From assembly GCA_023375785.1 (NCBI GenBank), contig SZWC01003575.1, forward strand, positions 9,384 through 45,714: a stretch of DNA of 36,331 nt, in the 5' to 3' direction. The translations under genes and the position numbers were made by a program. This DNA is from Penium margaritaceum (Eukaryota > Streptophyta > Zygnematophyceae > Desmidiales > Peniaceae). This document shows, one piece after another, positions 21,901-31,640 of this stretch (positions within the stretch are counted from its first letter, which is position 1; the number at the start of each line of letters is the position of its first letter). Under the pieces are notes generated by a model. The model saw only the letters and a program-made list of their open reading frames with translations, was not told the DNA's origin and searched no databases.

Positions 21901-22819
21901 CCGCACACGGCCAACACGTTGACATAGACGTTTTTGTTATGCACCAGTTTCCCTACTCGTTACGTGCAAGCAGCGCAATTGGTAGCAACGGCGATGAGAG
22001 GTGGGGATACCGAGGTTTGAATGTATCGTCGAACGCCAAATGTGTCACTTTTGTGGCGGACATTCTTCTCCTTAACAACATGAACTTGGAACCCGGCTAG
22101 TTGGCTGTCAATGATAGTTTCCTTTTGTTTGGCGACAGTTTTTGGCGTCGCAAAAAGCAGTTTGAAACTCAAATCAAGCTCAAAATGTTGTGAAATGAAG
22201 ATATTGTCATACAAAAATCTCTAAGTGCCACAAGCAGAATTGACGAGGACAATTTCCTTGGTTGAACCCGACGTTTGGCCTTGTTGGCTGTGGGTTGACC
22301 ACCACATAAAGCGACAAGAGGATCCGTCTGAGCGCTACAATAATTTGAGAATTTCTCAAATATTGTTTTAACATTTTTTCCCTCTCGTGAAAAATGGAAA
22401 GACCAGCTTTTTTTCTCAAAGATTGTTTTAACATTTTTTCCTGTTCATGGGAAATGGAAAGACCGATTGTTTTCATAACACACCAGAAGGTGACGCTTGG
22501 AATATTCCAAGCATGAAACAAAAAAAGGGGCACTTTACGTGCCAAAACTTGGTTCATTTTCATGAATCCTCACGTTGAGGAATTCTGCTTCAACCGTGTT
22601 AAAAAATGTTTGAAACGGTGAAAAAGGTTGTGCTAAAACCCAAGCGAGTAGTCAAGCTAATCATGGGTTTTGACGTAAAAATCTGAAAGCTCTAGTTGAG
22701 CTCTTCTGAAAATCAGCAGTTCTGCTTTTCTTTTTCCTCTCCGTTCCCACTCAGAAAAAGAGGGAAACCGACAGTTATTCATGTCTTGGATGGAACTCAC
22801 TTGGAAATGTTTCAATGCA
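21901..22819. other. Intergenic DNA with unassigned minus-strand frames
   Basis: Minus-strand frames at 21960-22214 and 22207-22563 are open but match no family I know. The second is partly made of the 60-bp duplication below. A 9-bp inverted repeat with a 1-nt centre lies at about 22343-22361. The frame 22657-23130 (157 codons, minus) begins here and is also unrecognised. Confidence 0.4.
22355..22474. repeat. 60-bp tandem duplication, two copies
   Basis: 22355-22414 and 22415-22474 share CTCAAA, ATTGTTTTAACATTTTTTCC and AATGGAAAGACC at a 60-bp offset, with a few differences between. Confidence 0.9.
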
Positions 22820-25800
22820 AGGAAAGTGACACCGACTGTGCCTGAATTCTTGTGCGTAAACCTCAGAGTTTGGGGTAGTCCGTGCAAAAACAACCCGGAA
22901 GGGTGACCGTTAAGAGCCACGACGTGGCTCATTGTGGGGTGTACGTACGCTAAACAATCTTGTTTATGCAAAATGACAAGTACAACGTGCACCAAGTCGC
23001 AAAACCAGAATGATGACGTCCATTGAGACAAAATCTCAATGACAAAACACAAAAAGAAAACACCGAACGTGTTGCAACCACTCAACAACTCTCCTACTTG
23101 TTGCAAGAAAGCAAAATGTGCAGACAGCACAAAATGAATGTTGATTACACGTTTATGCGGACGTCGACCGCATTGTCGACGTAAGTGCCGATTGCGCTAC
23201 GGGCAATAGCACAAGTGTTGGTTGCAGAATTTTTTTCAGTGTCAACACACCACTGAAAAAGTGTCAGTTGCGCTTTAATCGGGGATGCCGAAAGCATCCG
23301 TGATGCTAGTGTCGAACGCACTAATCATGGACTACAAAGATATGACTAAAACAAATGTTGATTCCGTATTCACATGGGTGTTGATTGCACCAAGAAGAGT
23401 AGGCAAGCCATTTGTGATTGGATCTCAACAAAACAAGGATCTGAGTGCCGATCGCACTCAAAACACACACGCAATGGTGGAAAACCACGCATGATGGTTG
23501 GTTGACAAGTGCTGGTTGTACCTAGAATATGGCCAACATGGAAAATGCAGTGATAGCATTTAGGTGAGTGCCGAACGCATGATTACCATGATGTCGAATG
23601 CACGGCCGATGAGTGCATCAGTTAAACAGTTAACACGAGTACCGAATGCACTGTTGTCATAATTGCCAATAGCACGATTGGCAAAAGCTACGGGTTACAC
23701 TTTTATCATGGGTGCCAAATGCACCACTAGTACGAGTGCCAAACGCACTATGGCCATGAGCTCCGGTTGGACTAGCCATGCTAGTGTTGATGGTACAACA
23801 CATGTTATAAGATGCCAATTGCAACCATAACATGGGTGCCCATCGCACCCCGTTGTGTCAAGTAGCAAGAACTAGCCAACTCGTTTCCTCATCACACTAG
23901 CTTGTGATAGACCACAAGTCACAAGTATATGATCTGTGCGCTAAGTGGTTCCATGGGCAAGTGCGTCAAGCGCGTTATTAAAAGCTTCAAAAACAGGTCG
24001 TTTGACGTTTGCAAGGCATCTTGACGAATTCGACGATGGTCTTACTATCAAATTCTTCGAATGGAGAACAGACATGCATGGATAGAAACAATCACAACGG
24101 CTGTAGTCATCAGAGGTATGCCTGAACGGCGTAGCAAAAACACAACGATCTCGGTCACCACCGATAGTGACAACCATTGGAATTTAGAACTTTGCCCTGC
24201 CGACAGCAGTTTGGGAAGGTACTTATGAAAGAAGTACAACCCAAAAATCAACGGTTACATGTGTGAGGAGGGAGATTCCCTCGGATGTTGACTATGCTAA
24301 AGGTGGACGAAATCCTGCATATCCATAGATGGAACGTGCTACAGAAGCCCAGTCGGTTGAGCATCAGTTGCAAAAGATGCACGACTTGCATGACCACAGT
24401 AGGTCATAGTGACCAAGTGCTGGAGACAACTCTCATTTCAATGGGTCAAGGTATACGATTCATACCATGGTACTTCAGCCACGTGAAAATGGGTACACGG
24501 CAGGCTTGGGAAATCTGCACAACATGCACAAAAACTTTATCCACAAAGTGTTGGTGTGTCAATCACGACATCCGATTATGGATAAGTTGGAAGGACGAAT
24601 AATCACAATGGTTTTGCAACATTTAAACAAGCTGACGATATCACTTAATGTTTGAATAAAAATGGCGATGCCATTACACCAAATACGTGGTTTGGTGGGT
24701 GCAGGACGCATGCTACAATAGGCGCACGTCCCTTTGCGCCACACTGTTCAAAGGCAAATGCAATTGCTTCATGACTTAGCCCGTGTCATGATTATGTCAT
24801 GAGATGCTAAACAAGCCTGGTGTGTTAGCATGCCGACTCCATTCCTCAAGGATTGATTTCGTGTTGCCCGTACACATTCTATACAAGATTCACCAGTACC
24901 TTATGGAGATTCTATGCATCATTATTCATGGCCGTTGTAAACATCGGCACATGGTTGAACGTGTCAAGGATGACATCCTTGAATGAAATATCAATGGTGA
25001 AACCATTGACACCCTCTGACTCGGTGAGTGGTGGACGAAAATCGGGGTACCCACCCGTTACCGACCATACAAAGGTACATGAGTGTACTCAAAACCCTGT
25101 TCAGAAGACAAGGATACTGTGAGTGGGGGTTGTAAACGCACCAAAGGGGGACAAAGATGCCGCAGCGCGGTGGTTGAAGACTAAGAGTGAGACTCTTGCG
25201 TATAACAATGTTTATTCGGTCAATCTTGTCAAGAGTGAACACATTCGGAGGCGACACCTTCAGTCTATCATCACTCGGCGCGTGAACATGTCATGAACAT
25301 TGATAGACGAAAGTACGTAAACCGATGTCGATGACATTAATTCATCCACAGTTTGGTGAAAACCTATTTCAGAGAAAATGAGAGACACTCATTTTCTACT
25401 AACGATGCTTCAAAGAACTATGACGGTCTCATAGACTTTTATAAACCAACTATGAAACAATTGGGATCACCTCAAGGTCTAGGTTTATGACCGTGGAGAC
25501 GACCTATAAGCCGATATGTTTAAGCTAACAGTGTGTTGGCACCTACATCTTGGTTGTCTGACTGACCACATAACGAGTCAAAATCAACATTAAGACAAAG
25601 TAATGACCGATGTGCCGTAACTAAGTATTGATATGAGGACTCTTCAAGATGGACCTTGAGAAACAGTGTTTCTCATCTGATTCTTTTGATGTTTGGAGAG
25701 AGGTCTCAGAGTTGAGGGCATCGTGATTCGGTACACTAGTCGTGTACGTCACGCTCTTCAAATTCCACGTGGATGGATTCCTAATGTACCAAAGGCATGG

Positions 25801-26350
25801 TATAGCATCAACTATTCAATTGGTTGGAACCAACCCAATCTTTGAGAATGATCATACCGATTACGGTGTAGTTGAACCACGCTTTGATGACCCGGAAGGT
25901 CACAGTAAAGGGCTGAACTCCCTTGGCTTTGGAGATGGTTCAATTGAAGTACATTGCCGAATGCAAGTATGATATATTTTGGATGTCGCTGCGGGGGTAT
26001 CCACAATGGTGGTTGTACGTTAATCAACATGTTTTATCGTGACTTGGCAAACACAATCCGTGACGGGTTCCCGAATGGAACCTTAGGACGCAATTACATA
26101 ATCGCAAAAACATCTAGGAACTAGTTGTTCCAGGATCACCGGATGTGATTAGGAAGTGTTCGATCACAATCACATGGAACTGACAACCGAAAGGTGTTCG
26201 TCCAATGTGTATCGTAAGGATTGTGATCATGGTACACCCGTTTGGTGAATACCATATGCTGAACACTTCATTCATGGGTGGAATCCATGGTCATTGAGAT
26301 CGGTTATCTCAGCTAGCTTAGTTGAAATGCAATGTGTTCCTCACAGGGAT
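22820..26350 (+). repeat. Hairpin field: many short inverted repeats with 5-nt loops
   Basis: Non-coding stretch with many exact short inverted repeats, most with a loop of exactly 5 nt. Those with at least 6 Watson-Crick pairs start at 23021 (8 bp, loop CAAAA), 23283 (6, CGAAA), 23442 (7, CGATC), 23834 (6, CCATC), 24786 (6, TTATG), 24964 (7, TGACA), 24991 (7, TGAAA), 25373 (10, AGACA), 25418 (6, CGGTC), 25657 (7, CAGTG), 25731 (6, TAGTC), 26066 (6, CGAAT) and 26295 (6, CGGTT). Shorter or wobble-bearing ones include 24117 (TGAAC), 24377 (CGACT), 25247 (CGACA), 25888 (CGGAA), 26117 (TAGTT), 26135 (CGGAT), 26229 (CGTTT, 10 pairs with a 2-nt bulge) and 26272 (TGGAA). Stems are unrelated to each other, while loops follow about Y-R-R-W-N on the plus strand. 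Function unknown. Edges are approximate. Confidence 0.72.
23160..23860 (+). repeat. Degenerate 24-bp minisatellite built on GTGC-loop-GCAC hairpins
   Basis: Loops start near 23189, 23265, 23289, 23313, 23382, 23449, 23572, 23595, 23643, 23716, 23740, 23816 and 23840. Gaps are close to multiples of 24 (23-24, 46-48, 67-76, 123). The core is GTGC, 5 nt (C-R-A-W-N), GCAC. Outer pairs change together: TGA..TCA at 23442, GGA..TCC at 23283, TAG..CTA at 23307, GGG..CCC at 23834, A..T at 23735. Some copies are worn down to 3-4 pairs. Confidence 0.8.
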
Positions 26351-27052
26351 GTGAGAGGCAGCCTGTGGTACCCGTTTTAGACATAAATGAGGGAATGATG
26401 GTTGAGACCAGAAGCATCTAGGTTGGAGCATTGTCATGTCAAATGGCGGATGTTGACAACAATTGCGCGTGCCAGACGACTAATGCCGCCTCCTTCAAAG
26501 ATGAGTGAAGTCTTTGAAAGGAAAAACAAGCATGCTCAGCAGCCATGTCTTAGGACCTTGGTGCCTCCCAACCCTAAGATAAAGCTAGCATGCGAGTTGC
26601 ATGGGCTAAGTGTAGCTTGGTTGAGTTCAGCCAACAAATCCACAGGTGCTGAAAGAGGTATAGTAGAACTACGCGTGGTCATGATCACATTGTAGCAAAC
26701 CAAGAGGACTGGCTTCTGGATATTGGATTGCACGTATTCACAATGTTGCAAGGAGGTACCACCTCGGCGACAACCATCTGGAAGAGATCATGTCCGAATG
26801 ACATGGGAAGTGTTGTGTGGACCTGGACATGTTTTGCGGGGACTCCTAGATAAGTGGTCGCAGGGACGCTTCTTGCAATGGGGAAGGAGGCGTCACCACA
26901 GCAGCTTGTTGAACATATACCATACGGAATGTGTGATATTTCATCTTATGTACCCTCTTCCAAACTGGCAGGACATTGTCGACAATGTACTGTTGGAGAG
27001 ATGCTCCTCACCATGGCAGGATTGACTCAAAAAAGGAACACCAAAAAGACAA
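26351..27052. other. No gene seen
   Basis: Short frames only (26402-26695 and 26723-27025 plus), without family resemblance. Confidence 0.5.
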
Positions 27053-27124
27053 GCCAAGGTGGCTTAGTGGTTAATGGTGTCCACCTCTAGAGGCAGGGGC
27101 CCCGGTTCAAGTCCCACAAGATCA
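27053..27124 (+). repeat. tRNA-like Pol III promoter head (SINE-like)
   Basis: An A box TGGCTTAGTGG at 27060-27070 and a B box GGTTCAAGTCC at 27104-27114 lie 44 nt apart start to start, the spacing in a tRNA without a long variable arm. The acceptor ends (GCCAAGG against AAGATCA) and T stem do not pair, so this is not a working tRNA gene. A tRNA-derived SINE head is the best reading. I found no clear 3' tail or flanking duplication. Confidence 0.55.
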
Positions 27125-27199
27125 ATTTCTGCCCTGCCTCAAGAGAGGTGGAAAATAGATGCCAGAAGCTAGCTCAACCTCTAGAGTTCCTCCTTAAGG

Positions 27200-27467
27200 T
27201 TCTAGAAGGTTAGGTGAGGGTCAAGGAAGGTGGCACACCTTCTAGAAGGGGTGACTTGTCCTACAAGGTATCTAGAGGTGTCTTGGTCTTCTGGATGCCT
27301 TCCCTTGTACTAGAAGCAAGATGAGGAATCTAGGAAGGGGCAGAAGCTTCTAAAGGAAGGAAGGGATGCCTTCCTAGGTAGGAAAAGGATAGCCTACCAA
27401 GGGCCACTCTAGAAGCCATAGAATATGCTAGGAAGCTTCAAACCTAGAATGCTTTGGTGTTCTGGAA
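27200..27467 (+). promoter_or_regulatory. Cluster of heat-shock-element-like dimers
   Basis: Five inverted GAA/TTC dimers lie in 268 bp: TTCTAGAA at 27200 and 27240, GAAGCTTC at 27343 and 27432, TTCTGGAA at 27460. The second sits in a 12-bp perfect palindrome, CCTTCTAGAAGG (27238-27249). Heat shock factors bind alternating GAA units of this form. All lie upstream of the TATA box at 27484. Confidence 0.5.
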
Positions 27468-27477
27468 AGCTTAGATC

Positions 27478-27497
27478 AGTGGCTATAAAATGCCACT
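27478..27497 (+). promoter_or_regulatory. TATA box inside an inverted repeat
   Basis: TATAAAA at 27484-27490, flanked by AGTGGC (27478) and GCCACT (27492). A transcription start would be expected about 30 bp downstream. No gene is recognised after it, so it may be the promoter of an unidentified LTR. Confidence 0.5.
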
Positions 27498-28050
27498 TCT
27501 TGTGAGCCTTGATAAAAGTTTTCATTCCCAGTCAATTGAGGCTAAAACTATTGACTCACTCTCTGACCAGTTTTCTACCATCCTTGGAAACAGTTGCCTC
27601 CACAGTTTCAGTCTCTCCAAAAACAGTTGGTGGTTTAAACCAGCCACTGCTAGGGACCCTCCAGGGTGCACACTCACCCTCAGGCCAACATGTACGCCCC
27701 AAGAGGCATCGACCATGCCATCAATACACACGTGTGACGAGTCTTCGATGAAGACTCGCCAACACTTGTGAAGAGTGTACAAGGATTGTACGTGCCTCGC
27801 CCTAGTAAGTGCCAAGGGATCACACGATCAACACTGGATGTTGTATGCAAATGGTCATAATCACAAATTCCACAAGTGTGTGGTTGATTGTGCATGAACG
27901 TGACGCAACCGTGTTGCGGATGACAAGATTTCACACGTGTGATTTTTCTTACGCTCCTTGTTGCATGGTTTGCATCATGAAGTACGCGATGATCAAACCT
28001 CCGCGAGCAAAGACAAACCGGGGCGGTTCAAAGCAAAGGGGAAGGAATGT
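27498..28050. other. No gene seen; one 9-bp hairpin
   Basis: The frames here overlap on both strands and match nothing known. CGAGTCTTC/GAAGACTCG with a GAT triloop lies at 27738-27758. A basic, Gly/Arg/Lys reading (KTNRGGSKQRGRN) ends just before the dispersed repeat near 28045 and could be a worn nucleocapsid tail, but that is a guess. Confidence 0.4.
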
Positions 28051-28490
28051 AGTGTACGAGCCACTTTTAGGATAAAAGATGGCATTGGATTAAGCTTCTC
28101 CGGTTTTGGGGGCTCGAGATCGGTGTCTCGAGAAGTCGAAGCCCGGAAAAACATAATGGGCTAGAGTCTAGTTTGACTCTCGCCTGGAAAACATCCTTTG
28201 GCCGGATTCTAGGTGAAAGGAGTGCCGCGATAGGAAGTCCATCGCGTCACTCCTCCTCCGCTCTTAGATTGGCGCTAGGGTCCTATTCCAGCATGGCAAT
28301 GCCACGTGGAACGATTAGGCTTAGGATTATTGTTTTACGTCTATGCCCTATGATGACCCTGTCCATTTGTGGCACGGTTCATCTCAGCAAAAATGGTTGA
28401 GGCAACCATTTGCTACTCCTCCCTGGACTATACTTTCTTAGGGCCTACGTTTTGGGGTTCAGAAGTTAGTCGCAAAATGGACCACATCCA
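28051..28490 (+). repeat. Dispersed 440-bp repeat, copy B
   Basis: Second copy of 20130-20569, same orientation. Its small hairpins are less perfect: the first reads GCCACTTTTA/AAAAGATGGC, the last CTCAGCA/TGGTTGAG. Copy A therefore seems closer to the structured form. Confidence 0.85.
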
Positions 28491-29162
28491 CTGCACATAT
28501 ACTTTCAATCATACACCAAAAAATTCCTAGTTAAGGATTGTTTCAACAAAAACAATGAGGTTCTCAAAGTATTAAAAACAGAGAATTCATTTCAAATATG
28601 TAACTGGTCAAATCATCAAAGGAAAAACTTTGTGGAAACAAATTTCAAAATTATTCCACTATCTATTAATTCAACTCAATCATTCAACTGTATGATTCAT
28701 CCAAAGTTTGTACGTGTGATGTTTTCTAACCCATAATCAGATACGTCTCATGCTTGAAAAAATATGCAATGTAATGTCTCCTTGTAGCTTTCCTTGTCGA
28801 GATTCAAACACTAACCCTGAATTTAGGTATGATGCATCAGATTTAACAAAAAACGTATGCTTAAAAAAATGTATTGTTATATATTTCTATAACATATTAG
28901 TTTTTTATTGCTTTTTCTCCCAGAAGGCATGCCTGATTATGTTGTGTATGGATTGTTACATTAACTGGTAAAATGCATCTCATTTCTATAGGTTACAGGT
29001 GTTTTTCATAATAGTTTTATGTTTTAGTTCCATTGAAATCTTTCTTTAAGCTACAAAACATTTTAAAATGCCAATAGGTTGACATAATGATACGCAGATG
29101 ATCCATGTTCTTTTCAATCCATTTTACTTCAAAAACAATGGAAAGAATGTCTTGAGTGTTTG
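28491..29162. other. AT-rich DNA, nothing recognised
   Basis: Flank of the gypsy element. The bases just before its left LTR are GTTTG. Confidence 0.55.
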
Positions 29163-29697
29163 TGTAACGCTGGCGGAAGTGAAGTGGTTCACCATTAGAA
29201 ACAGAGCTTATCACTTTTCACAAGACTGGGGTTAGTTGGGTACTTTTGAGAAGCGAAAAAGTACACTTCGTTGTTTTAAGTGCTGAAACTTGACAATGTA
29301 TATACAAATGGTGAGAGCGAGAAAATGAGGCTCGGTCGATCCGTTAGGGTTTTTGGGGGTTCGGGTGACGCTACGCCGAGTTCTGATTTGTTGACTCGAG
29401 AAGTTTCTCATTTGTTCAATGGGGGTTTCGAGATTGAATTTGAGGTTCGCGAGGCTTGCGAAAGTTTCTCACAAGAACTTTGTGTGTAGACCCGAATTGT
29501 TAGGTATTATCAAGAATACGTTCCGACGAGTTTTTGGAAGTGACCTGAAAGTGTCATCATTACGCAAGGATTCCAGGGTATTCCGAGGAATTCCCTCCAA
29601 AAATGGCCGCGATTAAGTCAAAATGTATGTCGGGGGTGGCGGAGTAGAGATTAGGCTGCTTATTGGTTTCAACACTGTGTATGCCATCGGCATAACA
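29163..29697 (-). repeat. Gypsy 3' LTR (left copy)
   Basis: Starts TGTAACGCTGG and ends CATAACA on the plus strand (TG...CA). It aligns with 35034-35569, for example over GAAGTGAAGTGGTTCAC and TTTTTGGAAGTGACCT. Confidence 0.92.
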
Positions 29698-29712
29698 ACC
29701 CCCCCCCTCTAG
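29698..29712 (-). other. Gypsy polypurine tract
   Basis: On the minus strand CTAGAGGGGGGGGGT directly precedes the 3' LTR. Confidence 0.85.
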
Positions 29713-30315
29713 TCGCGACGTCCCGATGTGTTATCACTGCGCGGCTGTAGTCGGGCTTTGTTGCCGTCAACGAGGTAATTGACGTTCAAGAGTTGGCTAT
29801 ACGATATCCAGGTATTATGTGCTGTATCTTGGTTCTTCCACTTGACCAATGACTGATCTTCGCCTCCTCGTCGGCGGTGATTGAGGATTTCCTCAACTTT
29901 GTACTCGTGTTCGACGTTTGCTATCATGGGTGGCAGAGCGGGTGCCACGCATCGGGGACAATCTTTTGCCGGATCAAGGTAGTGTCAAGGTTTGTTGATG
30001 TGGAAGACCAGGTGAATCTTCATGTTGTCGGGTAGTCGGAGCTTTGCGACGATCGGATTGCATATATCCAAGATGTCAAAGGGCCCTAACCACCTGGGTT
30101 TGAGCTTAGGATTGCTTGATCCGCGGAGTTTGACTGTTGCTGATTTTAGCAAGACTCTATTACCCGTCTTTAACTCCACGGTTCGTTGATTTTTATTGGC
30201 TTGCTGCTTCATAGCCGCTTGCATTCTTGCAAGAGTTTGACGAGTCTCCTCCCAGATTGCAGAAAGTTATCGCCAATGAGTGTCGACAATAGGGATGTTG
30301 CTTTCGGTTTGCTGA
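29713..30315 (-). pseudogene. Gypsy integrase C-terminus and chromodomain
   Basis: The minus strand first shows the integrase tail (30224-29985): NRVLLKSATVKLRG, LKPRWLGPFDILD and MKIHLVFHINKP, the GPF/Y module. Then comes a chromodomain (29948-29709): EHEYKVEEILNHRRRGG, SLVKWKNQDTAHNTW, with the hydrophobic and Trp positions of the fold. In chromoviruses the chromodomain steers integration to heterochromatin marked by methylated histone H3. A stop separates the two blocks. The 29937-30315 part recurs at 30317-30732. Confidence 0.88.
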
Positions 30316-30316
30316 N
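30316..30316. other. Single N at a duplication junction
   Basis: The unknown base lies exactly between two near-identical copies (29937-30315 and 30317-30732), as expected for a scaffold join or allelic duplication. Confidence 0.95.
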
Positions 30317-30441
30317 AGCGGGTGCCACGCATCGGGGACAATCTTTTGCCGGATCAAGGTAGTGTCAAGGTTTGTTGATGTGGAAGACCAGGTGAATCTT
30401 CATGTTGTCGGGTAGTCGGAGCTTTGCGACGATCGGATTGC

Positions 30442-30485
<44 letters not shown>

Positions 30486-30732
30486 CCAAGATGTCAAAGG
30501 GCCCTAACCACCTGGGTTTGAGCTTAGGATTGCTTGATCCGCGGAGTTTGACTGTTGGTGAATTTAGCAAGACTCTATTACCCGTCTTTAACTCCTCAGT
30601 TCGTTGATGTTTATTGGCTTGCTGCTTCATAGCCGCTTGCATTCTTGCAAGAGTTTGACGAGTTTCCTCCCAGATTGCAGAAAATTATCGCCAATGAGTG
30701 TCGACAATAGGGATGTTGCTTCGGTTTGCTGA
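30317..30732 (-). repeat. Second copy of the integrase C-terminal segment
   Basis: Repeats 29937-30315 nearly base for base. The chief difference is a TA-repeat expansion at 30443-30485 that shifts the frame (the protein reads YIYIYIY there), plus a few substitutions. Confidence 0.92.
30443..30485. repeat. (TA)n microsatellite
   Basis: About 21 TA units with one G interruption; the other copy has only CATATATCC at this place. Confidence 0.95.
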
Positions 30733-31640
30733 TCGATAGGGGTGGTTCTTTCTGCTCCATAAACCACCTCAAACGGTGTCTTCCCTATTATGTTTGATGT
30801 TGTGGAATTGTATGCGAACTCGGCTACTGGAAGCTTGATTGCCCAATCATTGCCGTGAGGTTTGCACAGAGTTCATAGGAGTTGTTCGAGCGTTTGGTTG
30901 GTTTGCTCGTTTTGTCCATCAGTTTGAGGATGGAACGCCATTGAAAACTGAAGTCGACTCCCATACCGCTGCATTAGTTTTCCCCCAAAACTGGCTTGTG
31001 AACCGCGCATCTTGATTGCTCATGATTGATTGCGGAATCCCACGCAGTCAGATAATTTGGTCAAGGAATAGTTGTGCTGCTCCTTCGGCGCTTACATTCG
31101 TAGTGGTTGGGATGAGGTGCGCCATCTTCGAGAACTTGTAAATGATGACAAGTACAGCGTCGAACCCATCTGGTGTGACATGCAAACCATTCACAAAATC
31201 CATAGAGATGTCAATCCACGGTTTTTTGGGTATTGGTAGCGGTTGTAGTAGTCCGAGGGGTTTTGTGCGTCGACTATTGTGCCGTAGGCAAAGGTCGTAG
31301 CTTTTACTGATGTTTGTGATGTCAACCCCCATTTTGTCCTTCTTGAAATGTTTTGCGAGCTTTTTCAGGGTCTTGTCGGCTCCAAAGTGACATCCTCAAC
31401 CGATGTCGTGGAATCCTTTGAGAAGCATGCACCGTAACTCCTCTACTTCGTGGACAACAACCTGATTTTTTTCCTTCCTACACGAATAGGAGCATGCAAA
31501 GTGGAACTTTGTCGTGTCTTAGGCTCTGTGGTTCTCGTAGCCATGAATAAATTCTCCATGTATGGGTTTGCTTGAATGTGTAGTGCGTTTACTTCCATGA
31601 GATCGGCCCGGTAGCTCAGCTCGTCCGCTGGATTTGTCCT
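30733..31640 (-). pseudogene. Gypsy integrase core
   Basis: The minus strand shows the open block 31332-31048: LCLRHNSRRTKPLGLLQPLP, then PKKPWIDISMDFVNGL with the first catalytic Asp, then FSKMAHLIPTTTNVSAEGAA. Past a frameshift come IRLRGIPQS-type and VLGENXCSGMGVDFSFQ readings near 31020-30940 and a sequence typical of the third catalytic region near 30900. It joins the C-terminal module at 30642. Confidence 0.85.

Noticed and set aside
22657..23130. 157-codon minus-strand gene
   Set aside because: No domain, no neighbour support and atypical composition; kept only as an unassigned frame.
22820..26350. CRISPR-like array
   Set aside because: Hairpins recur, but there is no constant repeat with unique spacers, spacing is irregular, and the window is from a plant.
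27053..27124. Functional tRNA gene
   Set aside because: A and B boxes are good, but acceptor, D and T stems do not pair.
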